Shown: positions 1 through 9,706 of the stretch, in pieces
How the letters are laid out: each line of letters begins with the position of its first letter
Numbering within the stretch: position 1 is the stretch's first letter
Assembly (NCBI GenBank): GCA_963723595.1
Contig: CAVRRQ010000006.1
Span: 1,240,001-1,304,000 of the forward strand
From: RYN-230 sp963723595
GTDB taxonomy: Bacteria > Actinomycetota > Actinomycetes > Streptosporangiales > Streptosporangiaceae
Direction: 5' to 3'
Length of the DNA: 64,000 nt
Made by a program: the position numbers and the translations under genes
The notes under the pieces: generated by a model
Databases searched by the model: none
Told to the model about the DNA's origin: nothing
Seen by the model: only the letters and a program-made list of their open reading frames with translations

Positions 1-312
1 CCCGGCGAACGCGCACGCGGCCGAGCTGGCCCCGAACACCACCAGCGCGATCAGCAGCACCTTCTTGCGCCCGACCCGGTCGCCGAGCAGCCCGGCGGGC
101 AGCAGGGCCGCGGCCAGCACCAGGCTGTAGGACGCCGAGAACCACTGCAGGTCCGTGGTGGACGCGTGCAGCTGGGTCGACAGGACCGGCAGCGCGAGGT
201 TGAGGATGGTCAGGTCGAGGCCCACGACTAGGACGCTGGCCGCGATGGCCACCAGTGCCCACCACCGGCGGGCATCGGAACTGGGCGCGCGGCGAGACTG
301 CAGGGCCGTCAT
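1..312 (-). CDS. MFS transporter, DHA2 (14-TM drug efflux) family, N-terminal part
   Basis: The reading frame starts at an ATG at 312 and runs off the left edge of the window, so only about 104 residues are visible. After a short basic N-terminus comes a first membrane helix with the family-typical VVGLDLTILNLALP stretch. A second helix leads into motif A, GLLGDRVGRKKVL, and then a third helix. The LD-x-TI-x-N-x-ALP signature in helix 1 is typical of EmrB/QacA-type proton antiporters, which export drugs or other toxic compounds through the inner membrane. The substrate cannot be inferred. A promoter with an embedded palindrome lies just upstream, so a TetR- or MarR-type repressor outside the window may control it. 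The family is certain; the specificity is unknown. Confidence 0.85.
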   Translation of the reverse strand, partial: MTALQSRRAPSSDARRWWALVAIAASVLVVGLDLTILNLALPVLSTQLHASTTDLQWFSASYSLVLAAALLPAGLLGDRVGRKKVLLIALVVFGASSAACAFAG

Positions 313-362
313 GAGTCACCATCCCGAGAGGATCGTTAGTGCTGAGAGTTGAGTTCAAAAGA

Positions 363-392
363 AAGCTACTCTCATTTTAGAGAGAGTGTCAA
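363..392 (-). promoter_or_regulatory. Sigma70-like promoter with palindromic operator for the MFS gene
   Basis: Read on the minus strand, TTGACA (392-387) is followed 18 bases later by TAGCTT (368-363), a plausible -35/-10 pair about 50 bases upstream of the MFS start. The spacer is filled by the inverted repeat ACTCTC-N8-GAGAGT (368-387). The local AT content is strikingly high for this DNA. A palindrome lying between -35 and -10 is the usual place for a TetR-family operator. The regulator itself is not in the window. Confidence 0.5.
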
Positions 393-457
393 CATCGGGT
401 CGCGGGCTGGGCGGGATGGTGACGCAGGCGACGTGCTGGCGGTGCCGGGCTCCGGGG

Positions 458-1123
458 TCAGCCGCCCGGGGTGATCAGGCCGGATTCATAGGCCAGCACG
501 ACGGCCTGGACCCGGTCGCGGAGGTCGAGCTTGGCCAGGATCCGCCCGACATGGATCTTGACGGTTCCCTCGGACAGGTGCAGGGCCGTGGCGATCTCGC
601 GGTTGGACCGGCCGGCGGCGAGCTCGGCGAAGACGGTCCGTTCCCGGTCGGTGAGCTTGCTGAGCACGGCGTCCTGGTCCTGCTGCCGGCCCGGATCGGG
701 CAGCAGGGGCGCGAACTGGTCGATGAGCCGCCGGGTGGCGGAGGGAGCCAGGACCGCGTCGCCCGCGGCGACCGTGCGGACGGCGGAGAGCAGCTCGGCG
801 GGCGGGGCGTCCTTGAGCAGGAACCCGCTGGCGCCGGCCTTGAGTCCCGCGAAGACGTACTGGTCCAGGTCGAAGGTGGTCAGGATGAGGATCCGGCTGG
901 CGGTCCCGGTGGCGGTGATCGCGGCGGTCGCCGCGATCCCGTCCAGGCCGGGCATGCGGACGTCCATCAGCACCACGTCGGGGTGCAGGGCGGCGGCCAT
1001 GCTGATCCCGGTCGCCCCGTCCGCGGCCTCACCGGCCACCTCGATGTCGGGCTCGGCCTCCAGGATCAGCCGGAATCCCATCCGGAGCAGGGACTGATCG
1101 TCCACGAGCAGGACCCGGATCAT
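458..1123 (-). CDS. NarL/FixJ-family response regulator
   Basis: This 221-residue protein has an N-terminal receiver domain (about 1-120) and a C-terminal LuxR-type helix-turn-helix (about 155-215). The phospho-acceptor is Asp54 in VVLMDVRMPG, with the acidic pair Asp8/Asp9, the switch Thr at about 82-83 and Lys104. The HTH reads LTDRERTVFAELAAGRSNRE, a standard GerE-type element. Its start overlaps the stop of the upstream histidine kinase by 4 bases (ATGA), so the two form a translationally coupled pair. It is the last gene of an operon with an ABC exporter. It probably activates that exporter in response to membrane or antibiotic stress; this role is inferred from context. Confidence 0.93.
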   Translation of the reverse strand: MIRVLLVDDQSLLRMGFRLILEAEPDIEVAGEAADGATGISMAAALHPDVVLMDVRMPGLDGIAATAAITATGTASRILILTTFDLDQYVFAGLKAGASGFLLKDAPPAELLSAVRTVAAGDAVLAPSATRRLIDQFAPLLPDPGRQQDQDAVLSKLTDRERTVFAELAAGRSNREIATALHLSEGTVKIHVGRILAKLDLRDRVQAVVLAYESGLITPGG

Positions 1124-2367
1124 GCGGCGCCGCCACCGTTGCGGTCACCGGAGTCCAGCTCGCTGGCGTCCAGCTCGCCGACGTCCAGCTCGCTGGCGTC
1201 CAGGTGCAGCCGCGCCGAGACGTTCCAGCCCCCGGGCTGGCGGGGGCCGGCCTGCACGTCGCCGCCGTAGGCGTGAACCCGCTCCTGCATGCCGACCAGG
1301 CCGCTGCCGACACTCGCGGTGGCCGGTGCGGCGGCCCCCGCGCCGTCATCGTCGATGTCAACGCGCAGTTCACCCGGCAGGTACTGCAGCCGCACGGCGG
1401 CGCGGGCCCCCGGGCCGCCGTGCTTGAGGGTGTTGGTCAGGGCCTCCTGGACGAGCCGGTACACGGTGAGCTGCATCCCGGCGGGCACGTCGGGGGCGGC
1501 CCCGTGGATCTCCAGCGTGGTCTCCAGCCCCGCCGACCGGACCTGGTCGATGAGCAGGTCGAGCTGGGCCAGGTCAGGGACCGGCTGGAGGCTCCCGCCG
1601 GGATCCTGGCCGGGACGCTGGCGCAGGACGCCGAGCAGCCGGCGGGTATCGGCCAGGGCACGCCGGCCGGTGGCCGACACGGTGCGCATGACGTCGGTGG
1701 CCCGCTCCGGCGAGGCGGCCGACGCCGCGACCGCCGCGTCGCTCAGGGTGACCATGACCGTGAGGTGGTGGGCGACGATGTCGTGCATCTCCCGGGCGAT
1801 CCGGGCGCGCTCGGCGGCCGCGGCGAGGGCCCCCTGCTGATCCCGCTCACGTTCCAGGCGTTCCGCGCGGTCGCGCAGTTCGGCCAGGTAGGCGCGGCGG
1901 GTAGCCGAGTACAGGCCGAGCCCGAGAGCGGCGGCGACCATCCCGGACGCGAAGATCGCGTCAAACCACCAGGCGCCCCCCGCGAACAGGAGCAGCCCGA
2001 TGACCACGGTCAGCTCCAGCAGCCCGGCGCACACCAGGGCGTCGCGGCGCGGCCGCAGCGCGGCCACGGTGTACAGGGCGATGAGCAGGGCCGGCCCATT
2101 GACGGCGTGGGCTCCGAGGCCGACGCCGGCGTTCAGGGCCAGCACCACGCCGAACACCGGGACCGGCCAGAGCCGGCGGACCACGAGCGGCGTGGCCGAC
2201 AGGGCCAGCAGGACGATGGCTGCCACCTGCGGACGGTGATTGTCGTGGATCGAGGACGGCCCCGCCGCCACGACGGCCACCAGGGTGACCAGCACGTCGA
2301 ATACCCAGCTGCCCGCTGAGCGGTGCGCTGGGTATCCGGCGGGCCTGAGCATCCTCATGCTGGGCAT
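1120..2367 (-). CDS. Two-component sensor histidine kinase (HisKA_3 type)
   Basis: The 415-residue protein begins with four to five membrane helices (about 22-155), followed by a short coiled linker rich in E/R. The dimerisation and phosphotransfer domain has the motif ERARIAREMHDIVAHH, with His195 as the phosphorylated residue. The HATPase domain follows, with the N box at VYRLVQEALTNTLKHG and a DIDDDGAG G1 box. There is no large extracellular loop, as in kinases that sense through the membrane or through a partner transporter. The final 20 residues are a low-complexity acidic tail built from LDASELD-like repeats. The gene lies 45 bases downstream of an ABC permease gene and overlaps the response regulator gene by 4 bases. 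Confidence 0.93.
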   Translation of the reverse strand: MPSMRMLRPAGYPAHRSAGSWVFDVLVTLVAVVAAGPSSIHDNHRPQVAAIVLLALSATPLVVRRLWPVPVFGVVLALNAGVGLGAHAVNGPALLIALYTVAALRPRRDALVCAGLLELTVVIGLLLFAGGAWWFDAIFASGMVAAALGLGLYSATRRAYLAELRDRAERLERERDQQGALAAAAERARIAREMHDIVAHHLTVMVTLSDAAVAASAASPERATDVMRTVSATGRRALADTRRLLGVLRQRPGQDPGGSLQPVPDLAQLDLLIDQVRSAGLETTLEIHGAAPDVPAGMQLTVYRLVQEALTNTLKHGGPGARAAVRLQYLPGELRVDIDDDGAGAAAPATASVGSGLVGMQERVHAYGGDVQAGPRQPGGWNVSARLHLDASELDVGELDASELDSGDRNGGGAA

Positions 2368-2412
2368 TGTCCCCGGGATCGGGAGCCGGTGCTCATCAGG
2401 AGTCGGTGCTCA

Positions 2413-3245
2413 TCAGGCGTCGGCGCGCCTGAGCCGCCACGCGGCCGCGGCGATGAGGATCACGGCGTACCCGCACAGCACCGCGAATCCCGTCCATGGG
2501 GACAGCGCGTTCTGCATACCGTGGGTTCCGCCCCACAGCCCCTCTCCCGCGTTGGAGGGCAGGTACTGGACCACGTGGGCGCTGACCGAGGCAGGCAGCA
2601 GCGTGGCCAGCGGCGGGATGACGAAGAACACTCCGGCGAAGGTGGCTATCCCGGCGGCGGTGTTGCGGAACAGCGCGCCCAGGGCGACACCGATCAGGCC
2701 CGCCACCGTCACGTACAGGGCCGCACCGATGACCGAGCGCAGGGCGTCCGGCGAGGTGATGGCCACGCCGAGGTGATGGCTGCTCAGCAGGGCCTGGCCG
2801 AGGTAGAACGAGATGACACTGGCCACGAGCGAGACCGAGAAGATCGCGCCCGCGAAGACGGCCAGCTTGCCCCACAGGATCGGCAGGCGGCGCGGGACGG
2901 CGGTCAGCGAGGACCGGATCATGCCGGTGCTGTATTCACCGCTCATCAGGAGCACACCAAGCACTCCGAACGCCACCACGGCGAAACTGATGCCTTCCAG
3001 GCTGGTGCTGACCGGGCTGAAGGCAGCTTTGTCCAGCGCGCTGAACGTGTGGTACTGGCTGGCGGTCACCGCCGAGAACAGCGCGCCGATGCCGATCGTC
3101 AGGGCGACGGCGGCCAGCAGCGTGTAGACGGTGGAGCGCAGCGAGCGGAACTTCATCCACTCCGAGCGCACCACCCGGGCCTGGGTGACCTTGAGCGGGC
3201 CGGCCGGGGCGGCCGTGACCGGGGCGTTGGGGGTCAGGACGGCGC

Positions 3246-3249
<4 letters not shown>
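2413..3249 (-). CDS. ABC-2 type transporter permease
   Basis: This 278-residue protein has a cytoplasmic N-terminus with the RSEWMKFRSLRST segment, typical of actinobacterial ABC-2 permeases, and about six hydrophobic segments. The start ATG overlaps the stop of the ATPase gene by 4 bases. With that ATPase it forms a BcrAB-like exporter of the sort that removes cell-wall-active peptides or other amphiphiles from the membrane. The substrate is not evident from the sequence. The downstream two-component pair is in the same operon and probably regulates it. Confidence 0.9.
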
Positions 3250-4214
<965 letters not shown>

Positions 4215-4454
4215 CGTGTGCCCTCCGTCAGTCACGCCGGTAACTCCGGCACAACCAACGCTAGGAAGCCGGGGGCTGCCGGGCATCGACCGAGCGGCCA
4301 GAACCTTCCGCCGCCACGTATGCCGCAAGGCCTACCCGTGATCGTCACCCCGGCCTACAGGGCTACCCCCGCGGGGGCCCCGCGGCGCCCCCGCGGGCGC
4401 CCCCCGGGGGTGAGGCGTTATCTGTTCGGTTTTGCTCCCAGATTCCGGGGGTGG
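4215..4454. other. Intergenic region with strongly self-complementary GC runs
   Basis: About 240 bases carry no gene. They should contain the promoter of the ABC/two-component operon. Around 4366-4410 there are overlapping perfect palindromes: CCCCCGCGGGGG at 4366-4377 and CCCCCGGGGG at 4401-4410. These could fold into hairpins at the 3' end of the phosphoketolase relic and act as a terminator. There is no T run, so this is not certain. Confidence 0.4.
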
Positions 4455-4925
4455 TCCGCACGGATACCCGTGGTAGGCAAAGATGACCGGCCGGTCCGTG
4501 GTGAACAGCGCGTTGAACTCCGCCTCGTTCATCCCGTGTGGATGCTCCGTCTCCGGCTGCAGGCGCATCAGGTCCACCACGTTGACCACAGAGCCAGATC
4601 ACGCAGCAGAAGAGACCGCCGTTGGCGTGCGGGTTGGAGCCCATCCGGCGCTCGCCATGCGGGACGAAGCCCAGGAACTGGGCACGCGGCCGCCCGCCGG
4701 TGTCGAAGAGCTCGTCGGGCCGGTAGGACAGCATCCACTCTTCCAGCTGCCGCAGGTGCGCAGGGTTGGTGCGCACCTCGGCCAGCGGCACCTGGTGGGC
4801 GCGCCAGGTGCCCTCCACCGGACGCCCGTCCACCTCAGCCGGGCCGGGGGCGCCGTGCGCGTGGGACAGGGAGTAGCCCAGCTCGCCGCCCTCGTGGATG
4901 GAACCCGGCGTCTCGGAGGTCGGGG
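4455..4925 (-). pseudogene. xfp: Phosphoketolase (Xfp) relic with several internal deletions
   Basis: Three blocks typical of xylulose-5-phosphate/fructose-6-phosphate phosphoketolase follow each other in the right order, with large pieces missing between them. The first, at about 4925-4865, has the thiamine-enzyme motif ETPGSIHEGGELGYSLSHA. It runs in frame into VDGRPVEGTWRAHQVPLAEV and, near 4620, GERRMGSNPHANGGL. A shift or deletion follows, then VVNVVDLMRLQPETEHPHG and TTDRPVIFAYHGYP near 4600-4460. An intact enzyme is about 790-800 residues; only about 150 codons remain. Phosphoketolase would make acetyl phosphate. The relic directly adjoins an acyl-CoA synthetase/acetyltransferase gene, which suggests a former acetyl-phosphate module. 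Confidence 0.85.
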
Positions 4926-4929
4926 GCGG

Positions 4930-7710
4930 TCAGCGGCGCCTGTCCCGGGGCAGCTGCCGGAGGAACGGGTCGGCCGATCCGTGGCTGGTGACCCGGATCC
5001 GGGCGTCCACCGCGGTGACCCCGTCGGGCCGGGCGATCACCGGGTTGAGATCCAGCTCGGCGACCTGCGGCAGGTCATCGGCGAGCCGGGAGATCCGCAG
5101 CAGGGCGTCACGCAGCGCCGCCACGTCGGCCGGGGGCTGGCCACGGTGGCCGAGCAGCAGCGGCGCGGCCCGGATCGAGTGGATCAGGTCGTCTGCGTCG
5201 GCGCCGGTCAGCGGGGCCAGCCGCGCGGCGTGATCATCGAGGACCGCGGTGGCCACCCCGCCCAGGCCGAACACGACCAGCGGGCCGAAGACCGGCTCCT
5301 GGACGACCCCGATGATGACCTCGGTGCCTCCGGCGATCATGGGCTGGACGAGCGCGCCGGAGAACTTCCCTGCGAACCTCTCTGCCAGGCTGGTGAACCC
5401 GGCGCGGGCCGCGTCGGGGCCATCCAGGCCGAGCAGGACCCCGCCCGCATCGGTTTTGTGCACCAGGCCGGGCACCTCCGCCTTGAGCGCCACCGGGCCG
5501 CCCAGCTCAGCGGCGGCGGCCGCCGCCTCGTCCGCGGTGACCGCCACCCGGGACGCCACCATCGGGATCTGGTAGCAGCGCAGCAGCCGGTCCGCCTCGG
5601 CCGCGGGCAGCCAGCCGCCGCCCGGCACCCGGTCCAGGAAGGAGGCGATCAGCGCCTGGGCCTCGGCGGTCCGGATACCGTCCAGCTCCGGGACTGTGTC
5701 CGTGGGCCGGGAGCGCCACGAGCCGTAGCGCGCCGCCCGGGCGAGGGCCCGGGCCGCGCTTTCCGGGTAGGCGTACGAGGGGATGGCCTGCCCCGCGGGG
5801 CTCGCCTGGGCCGCGGAGGACTCCTGGGCCGCGGGGGGCTCCTGGACGGCGCGGGGCTCCTGGCCGCCGGGGACATCCGGGTCCTCACCCTTGCCCCGCA
5901 GTACCTGCACCGACTCCGGCTGGTCCAGCATGACCACGGCCAGCGGTACCGGCAGCCGCGCCGCGCAGAGTGCCGGGATCAGGTCGGCGACCGCGGTCGG
6001 GACGGCCAGGGCGATGACCGCGTCCACCCCGGCGTCGCCGGCCAGCGAGGCCAGGGCCGCACCGAACGCGCCGGCGCTGACCGCCGCGGTAGTGTCCACC
6101 GGGCCGTCAAGCGCCGCGGCCGCCGGCAGGATCTCAGCCAGCTGAGCCTGGGTGGCGTGACCAGGCGTGGCGACCGAGAGGCCGGCCTCGACGCACGCGT
6201 CCGCGGTCAGCACGCCCGCGCCGCCCGCGTTGGAGATGATGCCGACCTGGGTGCCCGTGGGCACCGGCTGGGAGGCGAGCAGCACCGCCGTTTCCAGCAG
6301 CTCGCCGAAGCTGGTGGTGGCGATGATGCCGGCCTGCTCGAACAGGGCCTGCCGGGTGATGAGCGGCGCGGCGGCCGCGGCGGTGTGCGAGGCGGCCGCG
6401 CGCTGGCCCGGGGCCGACCGGCCGGCGTGCACGGTGAGCACGGGCATGGTGGCGCTCACCCGGGCCGCGGTGCGGGCGAACTTGCGCGGGTTCCCGAACG
6501 ACTCCAGGTACAGCACGGCGAGCCGGGTGGTGCCGTCCTGCGCCCACCACTGGAGCAGGTCGTTGCCGGACACGTCGAGCTTGTCGCCGACGGACGCGAA
6601 CGAGGAGATGCCGATGCCCAGCCGCGAGAAGTGCTCAAGCAGGGCCACGCCTACACCGCCGGACTGGACGACCACGCCGGCTGAGCCTGGCCCGGGATGG
6701 TGCGCAGCGAAGGTGGCGTCCAGGCGCAGGCCAGGCACGGCCACCCCGAAGCAGTTCGGGCCGACCAGCCGCATGCCCCAGCGCCGGCAGGTGCCCAGCA
6801 GGCTGGCGGACTGGGCTGCGGTCAGCCCGGTGGTGATCACGACCAGGGACCTGGCGCCCCGCTGGCCGCATTCCTCAGCCACGTCAGGCACGATGTCGGC
6901 GGGTACCGTCACCACGGCCAGATCGGGGGCCTCGGGCAGGGCGCCCGGGGCCGGGACGGCGGGGATGCCCTCGATGTCACCGGCGTGCGGGTTGACCGCG
7001 TACAGGGCGCCCGCGAACCCCGCGTCCCGGATGTTCAGCAGGATGGCCCGGCCGACCGACCCGGCCCGGTGGCTCGCGCCCACCACCGCGACCGAGCGCG
7101 GTGTGAACAGCGGCTCCAGGCTGGCCACGTCGGCGCGCTGCTCCCGGCCGGCGACCGCGTCCAGGTAGGGGCTGGGTTCGCTGAGCGCGGCGCGGCGCGG
7201 GATCGGCATGCTCAGCTCGACGACCCCGTCGTCCATCCGCCGCGTCGCGGCCAGCCCGGCATCGGCGAACACGCGCAGCATGGCGGCGTTCTCCGGCAGC
7301 GTCGAGGCGGTGAAGACCCGCACCCCGCGCTCCCGGGCCAGCGAGACCAGGTGCTCGAGCAGCAGGGTGGCCACGCCGCGGCCGTGCATCCGGTCCGCCA
7401 CCGCGAACGCGACCTCCGCGCTCTCCGGATCGGCCGCCGCCTCGTAGCTGGCCACTCCGGCCAGCTCGTCACCCAGGAAGCCGAGCAGCGCCGCGTGGGC
7501 CGGCCCGTCTTCGCGGGACACCCGGCGCGCCTCCTGCTCGGCGGCCTGCCGGCTCATGCTGAAGAAGCGCAGGTAGAGGTTGTCCGCCGACATGGCCTCG
7601 TGCAACAGCTTGACGGCCTCGTAGTCCCCGGCGCTGGCGGGCCGGATGGTGATCGTGGTGCCGTCCGCCAGCAGGGCATACGAGCACCCCACTTCGGTGA
7701 GCGCCGTCAA
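4930..7710 (-). CDS. GNAT acetyltransferase fused to NDP-forming acyl-CoA synthetase (Pat-type)
   Basis: This 926-residue protein has three parts. Residues about 15-170 are a GNAT acetyltransferase with the acetyl-CoA loop VADRMHGRGVATLL. Residues about 195-640 hold the CoA-binding Rossmann and succinyl-CoA-ligase-like domains (PRSVAVVGAS and following). Residues about 690-915 are an ATP-grasp domain, with the conserved block GGPVALKAEVPGLVHKTDAG. Actinobacterial PatA-type lysine acetyltransferases share this GNAT-first order, whereas Salmonella Pat has GNAT last. These enzymes acetylate and inactivate acetyl-CoA synthetase, among other targets. The linker at about 655-685 contains Q-E-P-x-A-x repeats and looks disordered. 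Its promoter region carries an unusual inverted repeat. Confidence 0.9.
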   Translation of the reverse strand: MTALTEVGCSYALLADGTTITIRPASAGDYEAVKLLHEAMSADNLYLRFFSMSRQAAEQEARRVSREDGPAHAALLGFLGDELAGVASYEAAADPESAEVAFAVADRMHGRGVATLLLEHLVSLARERGVRVFTASTLPENAAMLRVFADAGLAATRRMDDGVVELSMPIPRRAALSEPSPYLDAVAGREQRADVASLEPLFTPRSVAVVGASHRAGSVGRAILLNIRDAGFAGALYAVNPHAGDIEGIPAVPAPGALPEAPDLAVVTVPADIVPDVAEECGQRGARSLVVITTGLTAAQSASLLGTCRRWGMRLVGPNCFGVAVPGLRLDATFAAHHPGPGSAGVVVQSGGVGVALLEHFSRLGIGISSFASVGDKLDVSGNDLLQWWAQDGTTRLAVLYLESFGNPRKFARTAARVSATMPVLTVHAGRSAPGQRAAASHTAAAAAPLITRQALFEQAGIIATTSFGELLETAVLLASQPVPTGTQVGIISNAGGAGVLTADACVEAGLSVATPGHATQAQLAEILPAAAALDGPVDTTAAVSAGAFGAALASLAGDAGVDAVIALAVPTAVADLIPALCAARLPVPLAVVMLDQPESVQVLRGKGEDPDVPGGQEPRAVQEPPAAQESSAAQASPAGQAIPSYAYPESAARALARAARYGSWRSRPTDTVPELDGIRTAEAQALIASFLDRVPGGGWLPAAEADRLLRCYQIPMVASRVAVTADEAAAAAAELGGPVALKAEVPGLVHKTDAGGVLLGLDGPDAARAGFTSLAERFAGKFSGALVQPMIAGGTEVIIGVVQEPVFGPLVVFGLGGVATAVLDDHAARLAPLTGADADDLIHSIRAAPLLLGHRGQPPADVAALRDALLRISRLADDLPQVAELDLNPVIARPDGVTAVDARIRVTSHGSADPFLRQLPRDRRR

Positions 7711-7733
7711 TTCTGCTTCTCCTGTTCTCGGCG

Positions 7734-7781
7734 GGGACTCTGGTGCCAGCCTGGTCTGCCCCCCTGGCTGGCATCAGAGTC
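7734..7781. promoter_or_regulatory. DevR-box-like sites forming a 16-bp inverted repeat
   Basis: GGGACTCTGGTGCC at 7734-7747 has the form GG(G/C)AC-N4-GT(G/C)CC, which resembles the DosR/DevR recognition palindrome. It ends 24 bases before the acetyltransferase start codon. A second, mirrored copy lies at 7766-7781, so that 7736-7751 and 7766-7781 are complementary in 15 of 16 positions around a 14-base spacer. Paired boxes are usual in DevR-controlled promoters. Binding by the DevR-like regulator at 19925-20629 is inferred, not shown. Confidence 0.45.
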
Positions 7782-8012
7782 AGAGTTCCCGCGCCACCAG
7801 GCCTGCTGGCAGAAGCGCCATTCGCGGAAGCGCCGGGCGCGAGAGTGCCGGACCCGGGGAATGCCGGACCGGGAGTGCCGAACCCGGAGGGCCCTGTGCG
7901 GGAGCGCTGTTCACCTTCGGGCAGCGGGTAACAACCTCATCATCGCGCAGTTTCCGGCCAGTGCCACGACCCGGCGGGTGTATTTCCGGTGACCAATCGT
8001 GGCCGGCGGTGG
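7782..8012. other. Intergenic region with short degenerate direct repeats
   Basis: No gene was seen. At about 7843-7889 three imperfect copies of an AGTGCCGGACCCGGGGA-like unit follow one another, preceded by GCGCC-rich stretches. The segment separates the 3' end of the Ser/Thr kinase gene from the promoter of the acetyltransferase gene. No convincing terminator was recognised. Confidence 0.35.
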
Positions 8013-9458
8013 TCAGCCGTGCCCGGGCGGCGGTCCCTTGCCGTGCTTGGTGCGGCCGGGGGAGCTGTGCTTGGTGCTCGTCGTAGTGGCGCTGGCCGAT
8101 GGTGCTGGCGTGCCGGACGCGGGAGGACTGGACGCCGGAGCGGTGGACGCCGGGGCGGACCGGGTCGCGGCGGTCACCAGGACGACGCTGCCGACCGGGA
8201 CCTGGCCGGTGGGATAGATCCGCAGCACGGTGCCGGGCGCGGCCTGCTGATCCGGCCGCGGCTGAACGTGGACCACGAGGCCGAGGCCGCGCAGTTCGCG
8301 GCGCACGATGCTGACCGGCTGGCCCAGCAGCGACGTGCTCACGCCGACCGTCCGCACCGAAACGGCTGACCGGGCCGGGTGGCCGGACGACGGGGATGCA
8401 GCCGGGCCGGCCTGGGCCGGGTGGCTCCCGGCCGTGGCCAGCAGCCAGCCAAGCAGGCCCGCGGCGAGGATTCCGCCCGCGAGTCCGGCCGCGGCCAGCC
8501 CGCGGCCGCTCGGTGCTGCCGGTGTGAGCGGTACTGCCGTCGCTGGCGGTCCTGCCGTCGCTGGCGGTGCTGCCCCGGCTGGCGGCGCCTGGTCGGGCCT
8601 GGTAGGAGCAGGAAAATCCCCCGGGCCGGCCAGGCCATCACGGATATGGCGCGCCTCCCCGGCCACCAACGCCGCCGTGGCCGGCCGGCCCGCGGGCTCC
8701 TTGGCCGTCAGGCGGGCGATCAGTGCGGCCAGGCCGGCGCCCCCCGGCTGGCTCAGGCACCACGGCGGGAGCCCGGGCAGGTCCTGGTCGCGGTGAGCCA
8801 GGGCGACCTGCAACGGCTCGCCCTGGAACGGCGGATGCCCGGTCAGGCACTCATAGCCGACGATGCCCAGGGCGTAGAGGTCACTCGCCACGGTGGCCGG
8901 GCGGCCGGACACTCGCTCAGGAGCGAGGTACCCCGTGGTGCCGACCAGCGCGCCGGTGCGGGTCAGATTCCCGGTCCGGGAGGACTGGGCGATGCCGAAG
9001 TCGGTCATCTTGACCTGGCCGTCCGGACCGATCAGCAGGTTGCCAGGCTTGATGTCACGGTGCAGTACCCCGGCGGTGTGGGCGGAGTGCAGGGCCTCGG
9101 CGGCCTGCGTGAGCACATCCGCGGTACGCCGGGCATCCAGCTGGCCGCCAGCCAGCACGCCCGCCAGGGATGGCCCGTTGACCAGCTCCATCACCAGGTA
9201 CGCCGGACGGTCCTGGGTCGCGTCCTGGTAGTCGTACACCTGGGCGATGCCGGGGTGGTTCAGCCCTCCCGCGTGCCGCGCCTCGGCGCGGAACCTGAGC
9301 AGGGTCACCTCGTCGCGGGAGTATTCCGGCCGGAGCAGCTTCACCGCCACCGGGCGGCCCAGGACCTCGTCCACGGCCCGCCACACTTCGCCCATCCCGC
9401 CGGCCGCGACGAGTTCCTGCAGGTGGTACCGGCCTGTCAGCTCGGTGGGAGGCCGCAT
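8013..9458 (-). CDS. Membrane Ser/Thr protein kinase with one extracellular PASTA-like domain
   Basis: The start at 9458 (ATG) is preferred over a GTG 12 bases upstream, because TGAGGT precedes it at the right distance and the kinase domain starts almost at once. The kinase domain (about 8-265) has the glycine loop AAGGMGEVW, the lysine in VAVKLL, HRDIKPGN and TDFGIA. The activation loop is threonine-rich and ends in APE. A Pro/Ala linker precedes one membrane helix (about 325-345). The extracellular part has a single PASTA-like unit (VGVSTSLLGQPVSIVRREL onward), then a Ser/Thr/Ala tail and a basic end. PknB-type kinases sense muropeptides with several PASTA units; one is few. It is transcribed divergently from cydD. 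Confidence 0.88.
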   Translation of the reverse strand: MRPPTELTGRYHLQELVAAGGMGEVWRAVDEVLGRPVAVKLLRPEYSRDEVTLLRFRAEARHAGGLNHPGIAQVYDYQDATQDRPAYLVMELVNGPSLAGVLAGGQLDARRTADVLTQAAEALHSAHTAGVLHRDIKPGNLLIGPDGQVKMTDFGIAQSSRTGNLTRTGALVGTTGYLAPERVSGRPATVASDLYALGIVGYECLTGHPPFQGEPLQVALAHRDQDLPGLPPWCLSQPGGAGLAALIARLTAKEPAGRPATAALVAGEARHIRDGLAGPGDFPAPTRPDQAPPAGAAPPATAGPPATAVPLTPAAPSGRGLAAAGLAGGILAAGLLGWLLATAGSHPAQAGPAASPSSGHPARSAVSVRTVGVSTSLLGQPVSIVRRELRGLGLVVHVQPRPDQQAAPGTVLRIYPTGQVPVGSVVLVTAATRSAPASTAPASSPPASGTPAPSASATTTSTKHSSPGRTKHGKGPPPGHG

Positions 9459-9706
9459 GGCCGACCTCACTACCCAGCGGACGGCCAGTCATTCCACGCC
9501 GGTGCCGCCCCGGTTCACGGGCTGCCCGGGGAAGCGGGGGTGCGCAGCGCGACCTGCTGGCGGCCTGGCCGCTACCCATGGTGACGGCGAGGCGGAACGG
9601 GCCCTTCCGCTGGGCTTCGCGGAGGCCGGGATAGGGTGACGTCAGGCCTTTGCCAACATCGTCGTCCGGGGCCAGGAGAGCCGGTGACGTACGCTCCGAG
9701 CGGCCC

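Noticed and set aside
386..1270. Long open frame on the plus strand opposite the response regulator
   Set aside because: It is the antisense shadow of a clear response-regulator gene, with Gly/Asp/Gln-rich sequence and no family.
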